A stretch of DNA of 64,000 nt from Datisca glomerata (lineage: Eukaryota; Streptophyta; Magnoliopsida; Cucurbitales; Datiscaceae), in the NCBI GenBank assembly GCA_003255025.1, contig QANY01008042.1, forward strand, positions 62,001 to 126,000. The letters are read 5' to 3'. The translations under genes were made by a program, and so were the position numbers. The first letter of the stretch is position 1, and the number at the start of each line of letters is the position of its first letter. A model generated the notes under the pieces. It was given only the letters and a program-made list of their open reading frames with translations. It was not told the origin of the DNA and ran no database searches. Below are positions 23,568 through 36,257 of the stretch, piece by piece.

Positions 23568-26500
23568 TGTTCCATCGCCTAAGACAAGGAAGAGAAGTGC
23601 TCATTGAAGCTTTGCAAAATGCATATGAGTATAGTTCTCAATCATCATTCTCCCAAGAACAAAAAAAGGGTGAGCATTCTATCCACCTCTTGCTCATCTT
23701 CAGTCAAATTCACAGATGAAGACTTTTTATTAGGCTCTAAACCTCATAACAGACCATCATTCATGTCTGGTTGCATACGGGAGTAAAAAGTTACCCGAAT
23801 ATTTATTGCTGATGGTTCAGCTATCAACATAATTCTGAAGTCAACATTAAAACAACTTGACATCTTTGTAGAAGAGTTGTCAAAAAGTTGTCTCGTGATT
23901 CAAGGTTTCAATCAAGAGGGACAACGAGCAATGGGCATGATTCGACTAGATCTTGAAGTTGGTGAATTAAAATCAAACACGTTATTTCATGTAATTGAAT
24001 CCAAGACAACCTACAAATTACTATTAGGTCGACATTGGATTCATGGCAATGGGGTGGTGCCATCCACTTTGTAACAATGCTTCAAGTACTACTCAAATGG
24101 TATAGTACAAAAGGTCAATGATGATACAAACCCTTCTCATTTCGGTGATGCAAAATTTTACATTGAGAATGATTATGTAAAAGAATTGCCAACAGAAGTT
24201 TCATTAATGGAATAAAGAATCCAAATAGAGAAGGACTAATGGAAATAGCTATTGAAGAGTGTTTATTGAATAAGCTATAAGATAATACTCTTTCAAACCA
24301 GATAAAGATGAAGTTGAAGTTGCTATGAAAATCTTGCCAAAAAGGCTTACAACGCCCTTACCAGCTATTTCATCGATACTGCGATACATCCCGCTATCGT
24401 AATGAAAGTAAGGATAATCTCCATTTGCCGAGTGCTCAAAATCAAGAATGTGAAGGTTGGTGACTTTGAGGTCTTGAAAGAAAGCCATATAATGCCTTTG
24501 ACAAAGATAACTGACCAAGTCATTAGCAACCTGTTGAAAGGCTTCATTTGACCAGCTCAAGGGGCAATAGAGCATGGTTTCTCTTCCTAATAAAAGGACA
24601 GATGCGGGTTTTGACCCCAAAGCTTACAAGCTCCTAGCCAATGCATGATATAATTTGACATATCCTGAGGCTGTGAAAAGACTGAGTTCAAAAGTCATTG
24701 AAGAAAGAGTACATGGGCATACTGATACGCAACATAAACCTTTGAATGAAGGATATTATGTGTCCATAACAAAATGTGGACTTGGCCATAAACCCAAAAG
24801 AACCTGTGCACATAACCATCAAGATGAGAAAAGTGTACAATACGTCATTGTCGAGGAAGGAGAAGAAAAAAAACTGAGCAAGAGGCACAGAAAGTCTCCG
24901 TCTTTGATCGCATTAAAGCTCATGTTGAACACACTTCAATTTTTGAAAGGTTGAGTGTTCCTCACACAAGAGGAGGCCAAGTTACAAAAATGAGAAATAT
25001 GTCAGTCTTCAATCGACTTAAAGGCACAAGTACAATAGTAAATTCCCAACGCAAGTCCAATGATGGGGTTGTGGATACTTCATATGCGATAAAAGATGAT
25101 AAAGAGGTAAATAGAAAGATCCCTTCAAGAATGAAGCGACAATCAGCTTTCTCCTTAAATACTGAGGGTCCCCTAAAAGTAAGACGGTGAACTTTTGTAT
25201 GTCACAAGAGAAAGTCGAAGATGAAGACTTTACATGTACAAATTACCACGTCATCATTGAAGATGATTCAAGTTTTGAAGGATCTGATGATGAGGTTTTG
25301 GAAGCCCCTTCAGTGTTAGAAGATGGTGGACAAGCTATAATTGATGAGCTAGAAGAATTTAACTTAGGTACTTCGAAGGAGACTCGTCCAACCTTTGTTA
25401 GTGCACTTCTTACACCTGAAGAAGAAGAATAATACCTTAAGTTTTTGTTGGAATATAAAGATGTCTTTACTTGGAGCTACAAGGAAATGTCAGGCTTTGA
25501 TCCAAAGATAGCGGTTCACAAAATGGCTGTGAAACATGGAGTTCGACCCATCAAGCAAGCACAACGTCAAATCTGACCTAAACTCATCCCTCAAATAGAA
25601 AATGAAGTCAACAAGCTAATTGAAGTCGACTTCATTCGTGAATTTAAATACTCTACATGAATTGCAAATATTATCCCAGTGAAGAAAAAGAACTGAAAAT
25701 TTTGTGTTTACGTTGACTACTGTGATCTCAACAATGCATGCCCAAAAGATGACTTTCCATTGCCTATAACATAACTAATGATTGATGTGACCACTGGCAA
25801 TTAAGCACTATCTTTTATGGACGGGTCTTTCGGCTACAACCAAATAAGAATAGCTCCATAAGATGAAGAGTCAACTGCCTTCCAAACTCCAAAAGGAATC
25901 TACTTTTATAAAGCCATGCCCTTTGGATTGAAGAATGCTGGTGCTACATATCAACGAGCGATGTAGAGAATATTTTATGACTTGCTCCATAAAAATGTTG
26001 AGTGTTATGTTGATGAGTTAGTGGTAAGGATAAAACAAAGGAGAGCCATTTGCAAGATCTATGCAATATCTTTAATCGTCTTAGAAAATATCAACTCAAG
26101 ATGAATCCACTCAAGTGTGCTTTTGAGGTTACATCAGACAAGTTTCTTGGCTTTGTGGTAAGACATTGGGACATAAAATAGACCAATCAAAGATAGATGC
26201 GTTCCAAAAAATGCCCGATCCACAAAATTTAAAGGAACTTAGAAGTCTTCAAGGGCGTCTTTCCTACATTAAAAGATTCATATCAAATTTAGCAGGATGA
26301 TGTCAACCACTCAATCGCCTAATGAAGCGTGTAGAAAAGCTTTCAAAAGCATAAAGAAGTACTTACTTCACCCTCATGTTTTGGGAGCTCCGATACCGAG
26401 AAAGCCACTTGTATTGTACATTGCCGCACAAGAAAAATCTCTAGGAGCTCTTCTAGCACAAAAATGAAGAAGAAAAAGAAAAGGCATTGTACTACCTTAG

Positions 26501-26935
26501 TTGAACCCTAAATGGAGCAAAGAAAAGGCATTGTACTACCTTAGTTAAACCCTAAATAGAGCTGAGTTGAACTACTCGCCCATTGAGAAGACCTGCCTCA
26601 CTCCTCTTCTTCACCATTGATAAGTTAAGGCATTATATGCAAGCGTGCACTATACAATTGGTAGCCAAGGCTGGTCCCATTAAATATGTTTTGTCTAGGC
26701 CAGTGATCTCTGGGCGACTAGCAAAGTCGGCTATATTACTTCAACAATTTGACATCGTTTACGTACCATAAAAAGCAGTGAAGGGACAAGCATTGGCATA
26801 TCACCTAGTGCCGTCAGAATGGAAACTGTAAGAAGACCTTCCTGATGAAGAAGTGTTCTATGTCGAGACTTGCACTCCTTGGATAGTGTTCTTTGATGGC
26901 GTGGCAAGACGAGATGGAGTTGGAGTCGGTGTGAA
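23568..26935 (+). pseudogene. Tat/Ogre-like Ty3/gypsy gag end, protease, RT and RNase H, no LTRs seen
   Basis: In order: the end of gag (23600-23780), then protease with IADGSAINI (about 23805), IQGFNQEGQRAMGMIRLDLE and KTTYKLLLGRHWIHGNGVV (23900-24070). A spacer follows (24100-25430), then RT from about 25500 ([56 protein letters not shown] and ECYVDELVV near 26000). RNase H (26580-26935) includes RPVISGRLAKSAILLQQFDI and WIVFFDGVARRDGVGVG. The RT active-site box reads YVDE. At least six stops fit C-to-T changes (25573, 25658, 25694, 25772, 25859, 25964). The element ends abruptly at 26935, and integrase is absent. Confidence 0.82.
26476..26563 (+). repeat. 44-base tandem duplication inside the gypsy remnant
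   Basis: The phrase aaagaaaaggcattgtacta and its next 24 bases occur twice in a row, with three differences. The duplication disrupts the RNase H linker frame. Confidence 0.7.
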
Positions 26936-27062
26936 CGAAATTTGTGTGTACTAATTTCTAATAAGAAAATTTGGATCAATCGATAATTTACATCAACCGA
27001 TAAGTTGGTTGAAAATGCCATGTGTCACCCGACGTGCCAGAAATTTGTACGCACAAATTTCG
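26936..27062. repeat. 24-base inverted repeat around a 79-base spacer
   Basis: 26936-26959 (cgaaatttgtgtgtactaat + ttct) and 27039-27062 are inverted copies with two mismatches. The left arm starts exactly where the gypsy RNase H frame ends. It may be the end of an inserted element or a small foldback. I could not assign a family. Confidence 0.55.
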
Positions 27063-27520
27063 TTATTTGGAAAATCGAACAATGAAAATTGATGGACAAA
27101 TATAATTTTTGTATTGATAATTTGAATGAGTACAATCTCTGCTTATGAATTCTTTACAAAGAATAATGCTCTGATTCTTCTCCTGTAGTGAACTTCAATT
27201 CGAGGCTTGGTAGCGAATTTCTTGGATTAAAAAGTTGAATTTTCTACGCTTGTGATGGTAAAAGACTTTGATGAATTCCTCTTGAATCTCTAGGCTTCGA
27301 GCATGTTTAGAGATCAATCGAACTCGCTGTGTATCTTGAACGTCTTGAACTTGAGATTAAACATTGTAGAATTCTTGAAATTCTTCTTTCTGAACTCTGG
27401 AGTTTCTTCAGGTCTTCTGAGAGCCTTTTTTTGTGTCTCTGGAAAAACTTCTGCCTTGTGAAATGAGACCTCCACCTATTTATAGAGGTTTTGAGGGAGG
27501 TCTAGTGACACATGGTAAAA
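27063..27520 (-). repeat. Possible LTR fragment
   Basis: On the minus strand, cctctataaataggtggagg (about 27474-27493) resembles the TATA region of a plant LTR, followed by ctcatttcacaagg and a T/C-poor leader. No partner LTR or primer-binding site was found. A retroelement fragment is the best guess. Confidence 0.35.
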
Positions 27521-28815
27521 TTTAGATTATTTAAGATGCACGTATTGTTATTTTATTTGACTTGTTGTGTCATTAAGACATGTTGCATTTTCTCATTTAC
27601 CATAAAATTAAGCTTTGTCGAATCGCTCCTTGAGAACTTTAAAGATGACACATGGTAAAATGAGAACTTTAAAGATGACACATGACAATTTTTTATTGAT
27701 CAATCATGGACCCATCAACTTATGACATGATGAACAATGAGTGATCCAAAATTTCACATCCAACAATATCATCTAAAAAACATTTACCACCAAACTATCA
27801 AGTTATCATATGTTTTGATATAAAAAACTAATTTAATATGAGCACAATATAAATGATACTACATTAGGAGTGGTAGCTTGTTGGCCTTGAACAATCCTTT
27901 TAAGTTCTCATTTTGCTTAACACAACTGTTCCCGTACAATCTGAGCATTTTCCGACAAGAATCGGGTTTGAGGCATGGCGACTTTAATTTCCTCCGTAGA
28001 ACACCAGAAAAACGATGCATCTTCTTTTGCAAGGGCAAATACGGAAATTAGCTATAGAGTTTAGAGGGGATGTGGGTCAGGGAGTGTAGAAATGTTAAAA
28101 TATGAGGTGAGGAGTCCTTTTAAATTCCAATCTATACTCTATGAATATAAATGTAAAAGTTAGGGAAACATTTTTGGACAATATTATCTCCGATTATTTT
28201 TTAAATTTCTTACATTATCTTTATAATGTACTTATTATTCCAATTATTCATATGAAAACTTTTAACTATTTTGTATTTATTATCCTAATATTCATATGAA
28301 AAGTTTTTCTTAACTATTTTGTTTAAATTATAATCTTTAAAGACGTTTTCTCCTCATTTTTAATTTAAAATCTTAAAACACTAATTATAAACAAAAAGTA
28401 TGTCTTAAATTAACTCAATATTTTTTTAGTTAATATATTATTATTGCCATTTTTATGTATATATCTTAAAAGACTAATTGTAAGTCAAAACTGTCTAAAA
28501 TTAACCTAATGGTATTTTAGTTAATATTTATTTTTTGTCATTTTATGTGTATACTAATCTAATGAGTAGTGAAGAATAAAATTTCTTTGAGAAAACGAAA
28601 AAAAAAATTATATATGTATAACTATATATTATTAGTGTCCAACTTTATCCTCATATCTTACTATGGATAAAAGTGAGTAAAACTATTATTGTACAACTTT
28701 ATTCTCATATTATAATTAAAGTTTCTAAATTATCTCTAGACTTAGTATTATATGACATCATAGTAATTAAGTTTTTAACTAACTAATAAATGGACATTGT
28801 TTTTTATCTCAAGTT
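27521..28815. other. Non-genic AT-rich DNA with a small tandem duplication
   Basis: A unit of about 31 bases containing gagaactttaaagatgacac is tandemly duplicated at about 27630-27690. Nothing else is recognisable. The right edge is the LINE target site at 28816. Confidence 0.4.
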
Positions 28816-28961
28816 AGATACTTGATTAAGGAACACGATTAAAAAGGAATGCTCACTAAAAGGGTAATAATATTGTTTAGCGAAAAAGCTCTCTCTCCCA
28901 AGAAAGAGCGGTTTGTTCTAGGGTTTCTTAGGGTTGCTTTCTTTCTTTCGATAATTCTTAC

Positions 28962-31400
28962 TTGGATTTGATGATTGATTTTGTTACATTTTCCTGTGTC
29001 ATTCCGTTTGCTCTTCGTATCGATCCAGAGCAGATACGTGTAGATGAAGTGGATGGGATTCTGGCATCTCATCTTGATGGGTGTATCCTCACGAAGGAGG
29101 AAGCTAATGTGATCGAAATTCCTAGAGAGATATTTTCTGTATGGGTTTAAGAAAGCTATGGCCAGAGCGTAGTACTTAGGTGACACTGGTAGATTTGTGG
29201 AAGTAGATAAAGATGTTTTTCAGATCTTCTGTTCAACTGAAGCTGCACTTAACTTTGTTGTTGACAATGGACCGTGGCTTTTCGAAGGCAATTTGGTTGT
29301 GGTTAAGAGATGGAGCCCTTCATTTGAACTATGTAGGGAATCTTTCTTTCAGGAAAATTTTTGGATTCAACTACATCACCTTTCTCTGGAATGTCGGGGG
29401 AGGAAAGTTGTGGAATTAATAGGTTCCTGGATTAAGGAGGTTTTGAAGTTGATGAAGGATTCAAGAATAAGGAGTTTGAGGTTAGACATTTTGTCAGAGT
29501 CAAAACAGGAATAGGCATCCCAAAACCGCTTATGAGAGGGACTACCATTCAATTTGATGGCAAACATGTTTGGTGTACATTTAAATATGAAAGGTTACCT
29601 CATATTTGTATGAATTGTGGTTGTATTGTTCATCTGGAAGGAGTTTGTGTTAAGAAGAGTAAGGAGGGTGTTAATGCAGGTGGAAACAACAATGGGGGAG
29701 AGTATGGCGATAATATCAGAGCTATAAGTTCTTTTGAACGTAAACTCAGTCAACATAACAAAAAACATGATTCGCCTTCTGCTTATGGGGAAAGTGGTTT
29801 TAAGGGAAGAGGAAGAGGAGGAACGACGTCTAGAAGGGGAAGAGGGTGGAGATCAGGATGGAGAGGGAGTGGGTCTTCTAATGAAGATGACAATCTTTGT
29901 AATCGGAGGTCTGATGGAAGCGCTTTCTCTAGGCCAAATGATCTTGATCCTGTAATTCGATATGGGAAGGAGGAGAGTCCTGCTCACACAAATAGGAATG
30001 GAGGTTCACCGAGAAGGTTGATAGAGGTGGTTCGCCGTCTGGGAGGGAGACGATGCACACCGGAAATTATTCTCTGGATTTGTCTGCACTGCCTACGCCA
30101 AACGTTGGTATTCAGTTACCAAATATATGGTAGTTACATACTGATAATATCTTGTATGATATGGTGGCGACAGAATTGAGGGATGAGGTGGTTTTGAATA
30201 ATAATATGGAGTTGAAAAGAGGATAGGAGGAATTAATAGGGAAAACACGTGTAAGGAAAAAAATCAATAAGGTTGGTGTGGAGATTCTGAAAGGGAGAGA
30301 CAACTGGACACCATGGATGGAATAAGGCTTGAACGGGACCCACAATCAAGAAGAATTTGTGAGGCTACTCACGTGGGTGTGCAGCATAATGAGCATAGTA
30401 TTACTGAGAATTTTTTAGAATCTTACAGAGGTTAACGTGGCTTCTACTCACATAGATAAATAGAAATACTAGCAAATAGTCACTTATATGTTGATAAGTT
30501 AATTGATTAAAAAAATTACAAGTAGGTAAATAACATTTTTACATTTGGTGTGATTTAAAAAAATTGTTATTTTATAAATTACCCTTTTATTAATACAAAA
30601 CATTTTCTCTTATAATGGGTAAAAAATTGGAAAAAAATAAAAGAAATATCATGAAAGTTATTTTATTTTTTTCATCAGATTTAACGATATTCAATTAATC
30701 AATTAAAAAATCATGAAAGTTCAAATGACCGTTAAAAATGGAGTTCTAGATATTTTTGTGATAATTTTAATTTTAAATATGTATTGTATTGAAATTGTAA
30801 AAAAAAAACTTCTCTCCTATCTTCCTCCTTTCAATTTTTCTTTTACTCTTCAAAATTTAATCTTTCTTCAAACTCCATTATTTTTTGTGCATCATGCTAT
30901 TTATAAAATACTTAAAAAGGTATTTTATGAGCATAAAATTTTTAATCATGATTATTGTTAATTATTCATAAAATGTCAATTCGAACATATATACATGGAA
31001 AATTCTCTCTTCTCCTCCTTATATATAAATTTCTTTGAAATACAAATTAAAAAAATATAATCAAATGAGAAAAATGCTAACTACTCCTATTTTATGGGGT
31101 GCTCAAGTGTGAATTTATGTTACATAAAAAATGTGGACAAAAAAATGTATTGATTAGTCGTAAAAAACGGGCAAAAAAATGTAGTTGATTGTTTTACATG
31201 AAAGAAAATTTTAGGATAAAAGGTTACCAAAAATCTAAAGGAGCCATTAATTTACTCCTATAATTTTTTGACCAAATATTAACTTGATAGTAGGAAAGTG
31301 AATTATTTGTATTATTTTCCGTAGATAAAATGGCGAATAGACCTTTATCTTCGGCCAATTTAACTATTGGGCTTGTCTACGGAGATGGCATTTGAGATGG
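28962..31400 (+). pseudogene. LINE ORF1: DUF4283 and zinc-knuckle protein, broken
   Basis: ORF1 would bind the LINE RNA. A DUF4283-like region spans about 28962-29470 (IREEVDGILASHLDG-like start, then STEAALNFVVDNGPWLFEGN and VVVKRWSPSFEL). A zf-CCHC_4-type knuckle follows (about 29530-29650), with VWCTFKYERLPHICMNCG and a C-x2-C-x4-H-x4-C pattern. Next come a basic Gly/Arg/Ser-rich tail (29790-29890, GRGRGGTTSRRGRGWRSGW) and a poorly conserved C-terminus. Frameshifts occur near 29150 and 29480. The tail is interrupted by the MITE at 30461. Joining the flanks across one copy of its target site restores an open frame reading STHIDKMANRPLSS. Confidence 0.82.
30461..31321. mobile_element. 861-base MITE with 8-base target-site duplication
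   Basis: The duplications tagataaa lie at 30453-30460 and 31322-31329. The ends form imperfect inverted repeats of about 24 bases (left tagaaatactagcaaatag..., right ending ...tttgtattattttccg). The interior is about 80 percent A+T with no credible gene; the 82-codon frame at 30713 is low-complexity. Eight-base duplications are usual for hAT elements, but the ends do not show the typical hAT motif, so the family is left open. Confidence 0.78.
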
Positions 31401-31729
31401 GCCATGTAGAAAAAAAGAAGGAAAATACTCAAAGGAAGATTCAGGTCTTTCTAAAATTATTTCTAAAGGTAAGAAGAAGATACATGGAGATGGTCCTGCC
31501 AGAGCTGCTTGACCTAAGGTAAAATTCAAAAGTCTCCTTCGTCATCCAATATCCTAGTTTCTCTCGGTGAGGTGCGAAATGGGAAAAGAAAATTGTGTGA
31601 GGATGCTGGACTGGACGACCAAAGTTGTAATGGCAGTGGATCAGGACCCAAGAAATCTCAGATGACTGCTAGGGTGGATGAGGTTACTAGGGTGATGGAA
31701 GTCGACCTTAACCGGCTCCATAATGATCA

Positions 31730-32284
31730 ATGAAGGCTCTAGTGTGAAATTGTCAAGGTGTGAGGAACCCTATGACATTTTCCCTTTTATGAGGGTGCTC
31801 TCGTACTCATCCCCCATATGTATTTTTCTAAATGAAACTAAGGATAGACATAATGTTGTGGAGAAATTGAAATCGGTAGTTCGGGCTAAAGGTTGTATTA
31901 CAGTAGATCCTGATGGAGCAAGTGGTGGGTTGACTTTGTTATGGAATTCAGATCATGATGTGGAGCTTGTTAAATTTAGCGATTTCTTTATTGAGGTAAA
32001 AAACTTTTATGCTGTTAAATCTATTCAGTGGCGTATTTTTGCTATCTACATTAGTTCTATTAATGATGTTAAGATTCGACAATTGGACATTTTATCTCAA
32101 CGTATTAGGTGTTGCAATGAATTATGTGTGATTATTGGGGATTTTAATGACATTATGTTGGGTGAGGAGAAGTGGGGGGAGATCGCAGAAGCAGTAGTAA
32201 TATCACCATTTTATCAGGTTTTGCTTAGGATAATGATTTGGTTGACATGTTTTGTTAGACCGCCGTTCACCTGGTCGAACAGAA
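31730..32284 (+). pseudogene. LINE ORF2, endonuclease part
   Basis: The ATG at 31730 opens a start of the L1 ORF2 type (MKALV, stop where Trp is usual, then NCQGVRNPMTFSLL). The frame then shifts to one holding ICIFLNETKDRHNVVEKLKS, GGLTLLWNSDHDVELV, LCVIIGDFNDIMLGEEKWG and RPPFTWSN. These are boxes of the APE-type endonuclease, including the Asn-Glu-Thr-Lys and Gly-Asp-Phe-Asn motifs. The reading is cut at 32284 by the copia insertion and resumes at 37117 as RYGSELILERIDRCLAKASW. Confidence 0.88.
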
Positions 32285-34199
32285 TGTTGAAATATGTCCA
32301 TAAAGTAGCGTGTAATAACTCTTTATTTGTATTTGGTTATTTCTCAGACATTAGTATTATTGAATTCTTATGAACAAATTGAAAGTTTTATTTTAAATTA
32401 AAGTGTGTTTATAAATTACTCAAGTCATGTAACTTTCATCAATGAATGAAGAGTGAAGACAAAGGCGTCTCTAGTCGAACTCTTCTGAGAAAGTTCATAA
32501 AGATATTCACAGTCTTAGGATTGACTGGGCAATCAAATCTGATTACGACTGTTAGGTTGAACCAATGGATGCCAGTCTTGGGGTATAGGAGTGAAGACTC
32601 AAACAGTTAACCTAGACATGTTATGAACATGTTGAATAGATCGATAACAAATTAGTTTAGAGCCTAAAATCGTTTACCAAACTCTAAATCTTATTGTTAC
32701 ACCTTAAGAGTATTTTTATAATTATTTTAATCCTGAGGTGAATATGTAGCTTGACTTAGTTAGTTGCAATATTTGATATGTCAAATGAGTGAGTTCGAAT
32801 TGGTGGGCAATACCACGGCTGTTGAGACTGTAATTCAATTAAGTTGGAGTTTATGTGATTCACAGATATAAAAATTCATGGTTCGATTGTGAAAGTAACA
32901 ATATCACATTATGCTTTATTGATGGGTGTGTGAATAAATTAATCTGGTCAGATATGCAATGAATTGAGTCATTGATTAAGACTTGTGAATTGTAATTATT
33001 ATGTCTTTCTTATTCACAGTCAATAAAGAAGTTAAGGAAATAATAACAATGGGGTAAAATGATAATTTTATATTTCACTTTTGTTACTGATATTCACGAT
33101 GGTTATTATGTTAAAATATTCTATAGACCGTAAAAATAAAATGGTTTATTTACACTAACAGAAAATGTAACGCGCATGTATCGAGAGTTGATTCGAAATC
33201 AAACCTAAGTGAAGTCGTATGATGTCAGGATTAAATAGGTTAGGAGTTTATTAAATTCGTCGGGTATTTGAATCCTTAGCTTTGTTCATGTGGGTCCATT
33301 CGGTCTCAGAAATATCTCATGAGAACAGGAATAGAGAAACGAAGTAAATTAGATCAAAATGTGTTTTGGTGCTAAGGCATATTTCCCACACATATATGTG
33401 ACGGATGATGTCACTTAATTAGTTAAGTACAATTATATGTATTAAAATTAATTATTTTATTATTTTCTAATTATTGGATAAGTAGTAGATAAAAAATAAA
33501 AAAAAAATTAATTGATAATGATCAATTAATTTATCAATTGGATTGATGAATCTCGATACAACTCAAACTCTAGGGAATATTATAATTTTCATAAATTATG
33601 AATATACGGGTTGAATGTTTTTGAAAATTTAAAAATATATAGGTATATTTGTAAATACAAAAAATTACATTTTATCAATATCGGATAGTAATCTGATTAC
33701 AGATAGTTCTTGGATAAGATATAGTTGCTTGCGAAGCAAAAGGAGATAAACGTTTTTCGCTCTCTCCCTATTGCCGCCGAAATTATATTGAATGAGAAAA
33801 TTTTTTATTTTTCTTCTTCAATCGTTTTGAGAGCCCGCACTCAAATTCCTACACAAAATTCTCGTGAGATATATTTCTGAAATTAACAAATGGTTGTTGG
33901 TGGATGAAATTCTTAAATCGTTCTTGGAGTTCAAGTGCATGATTCAGATCCCGAAACTTGAAGAACGCTCGAAGGAATTCGAGTTCAGAAATTCTCCGAT
34001 ACAAAGTATAGGTGGAAAAAATTGTTTCTAACCTTATTTTCTCGTTCAATGTAGTATATGCATAATCGCACATTGTTTGATTTTAAGTTATTTAATTTGA
34101 TTAAATAAGTTAATTGGATAAAATTTTGATATTCCGCCCATAAACCATTCGTGGTTTAAACTTGTTTTTAATTAACTTTAAAACCAACTAGTCCTGACA
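32285..34199 (+). repeat. Copia D 5' LTR
   Basis: It starts tgttgaaatatgtcc and ends gtcctgaca, with attggtatcagagc next. Its last 880 bases match 36219-37111 with roughly one difference in ten by eye, indicating an old insertion. The first part has no second copy in this element, but its opening matches copia B. Confidence 0.85.
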
Positions 34200-36104
34200 A
34201 TTGGTATCAGAGCAATAGGTTCTTGATTATGCATATTGATATTTGAAATGAACATATCGTGAATTTTGTGGATATTGGCATATGATTTTGTATGGTAGAT
34301 TCAAAATTATTTTGAATTTGTTATGTGATTGGATCCCTAACTATTGGCTCTAAACATTTTTATTTCAATTTAGAGTTTATGTACGCCAGATTAAAGGCAT
34401 AGGATTTTATATATTTTATTTTGTTGCAAAAGTATGAATTTAATAAATTTGATGTAAAATCATCGTCGTCTTGATACCGTAGCCGAAAACCGCTCGAAAC
34501 CACTGCTGAGAAGTCACCGGACAACCACCGAAAAGTCACCAGAAATGCACCGTTCATGCAAGAATACTGTTCACACCAGAAATATTGTCAACACTGAAAT
34601 TACTGTTCATACGAGAATTATTGTTCGCGTTGGAGTTATTGTTTCGGGGGCCGTGGTACTATTCCTGTGCATGTCGCCGCCACTGTCTGCTCATGTGTCC
34701 TGCATGGTGACTAGAGTTTGTGAAATCTTAGGCGATAACAATTAGGGTTTAGGAAATCATGTGATGTTTCCCGATAACACTTATCTTATTTTTTTATCTT
34801 TTGAATTTTGAATTTTAAATTTTAAACGGATAAAAGATAATTTTGAATTCAAATATAATTATCTACTTTATCTTTTTATCTTTTGAATTTTGAATTCAAA
34901 AGATAATTATAAATGTTATCTTTTTATCTTTTGTTTTATTTTTAAGAAAAAAGGAGGATAATTAATGAGATTATTTAATTAAGAAAATAGTTTTCATTAA
35001 TTAAAAGGTTTTCATCAAAATTTAAATTTTGAATTTTGAAATTTGTAATATGATCTTTGAATTTAAATTTTGAATTTTGAATTTTTGAACTTTAAATTTT
35101 AAATTTGATTTTAAAGTGGGAATAGACTTTTACAAGGAGTTACAATGTGGTGGGATAACTTGAAGGACAAATAGATAATTACAGACGCTATGAAGATTAA
35201 TTAATTTGTAATTTATTATTCTTTTTGGGTTGTAGTTAGAAAGGAGCCAATATGGAGGTTAAATTTATATCTATGATTTAATTTTAATCACGCATCATCA
35301 TATAACATGTCATATAGAACTAGGGATATACCAATATCAAATTTTCATGTAGCATGTACATGCATCGTTGTAGATTAATTATAATGGTTATAATTTAATT
35401 ACAATGTTAAATTTATAATGGTTATGATTTTAAATTGGGATTTAAAATTAAAAAATTTATAAATTTCATCACGTTTTTCAAATTAATAAAAGTTATGTTT
35501 TGAAAAATAACCAAAAATCTAAAGTTTTTTTTTTCAAAAACTAAGTGGGAGGGTCGTTTAAATTGAAACGTTCTCAAGGTTTCCAACGCGAACTTGATCG
35601 TGCCACGAGGAATGGTTTAGAGCCGCCCATAGCGGTCCTCTCTTCAATGGGAGAAACTTTGAAGTTGTGTGTTTTAAGTCATCGAGTTGCTTGAGAAACT
35701 AAGACTTCTAAAGGAAGTGGTGGGACAGAGTTGTCCCATAGATGGATTGTTAGTCCATAGCAACTTTTATGAGTCGATGCGTTGGTAAAACACTTAGACT
35801 GAAGCACATTGGAATCCTCACTTAAGGCTAGTCAATGGGGCCAAGGTGACCAAAACCATTGGCAATTGGTTAAGCTAGATGTGGAGACATTTGAGCGTTA
35901 ACCAAACGAGAGGAGTCTCGATGCGATATGAGATAGTTTAAACTTCATCCCTTGATGAGACAAGCTATCATTTTTTATCGTAGCATCATGGAAGAAATAT
36001 TTTTTGATGGATTTTTAAATATTTAAGTAGTTGCATCATGCATCATACTTTCCTAAATGATTGAGCATTTATTTACACCATTTTATTTATTCTTTTCAGT
36101 AATC
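34200..36104 (+). other. Copia D primer-binding site and leader
   Basis: attggtatcagagc (34200-34213) matches the initiator-tRNA site. The leader contains a patch built on cactgttca-like and accgaaaagtcacc repeats (34470-34700), T/A-rich tattttg-type runs (34790-35100), and a segment at 35530-35970 shared with copia B. Confidence 0.7.
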
Positions 36105-36257
36105 ATGTCGGTATCCCCTCTCTCAACTATTCTTAAAGCGAACAAATTTACTGGTGAAAATTATGTGGATTGGAAAAGAAATCTTGAAATCGTGTTGACG
36201 GTAGAAAAGCACAAATTCGTGAGAACAAGAATAGAGAAACGAAATGAAACGAAGTAA
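36105..36257 (+). pseudogene. Copia D gag start fused into LTR sequence
   Basis: MSVSPLSTILKANKFTGENY starts a normal copia gag, continuing as WKRNLEIVLTVEKHKFV. At about 36219 the gag sequence runs into LTR sequence (gagaacaagaatagag), and the frame ends at 36257. Confidence 0.8.

Noticed and set aside
24249..24620. 123-codon minus-strand frame in the gypsy remnant
   Set aside because: It is antisense to the region between protease and RT of the plus-strand element, with no family signature.
34200..34213. tRNA gene suggested by tggtatcagagc (also 537, 11759 and, inverted, 19121)
   Set aside because: These are primer-binding sites next to LTR ends; no cloverleaf surrounds them.
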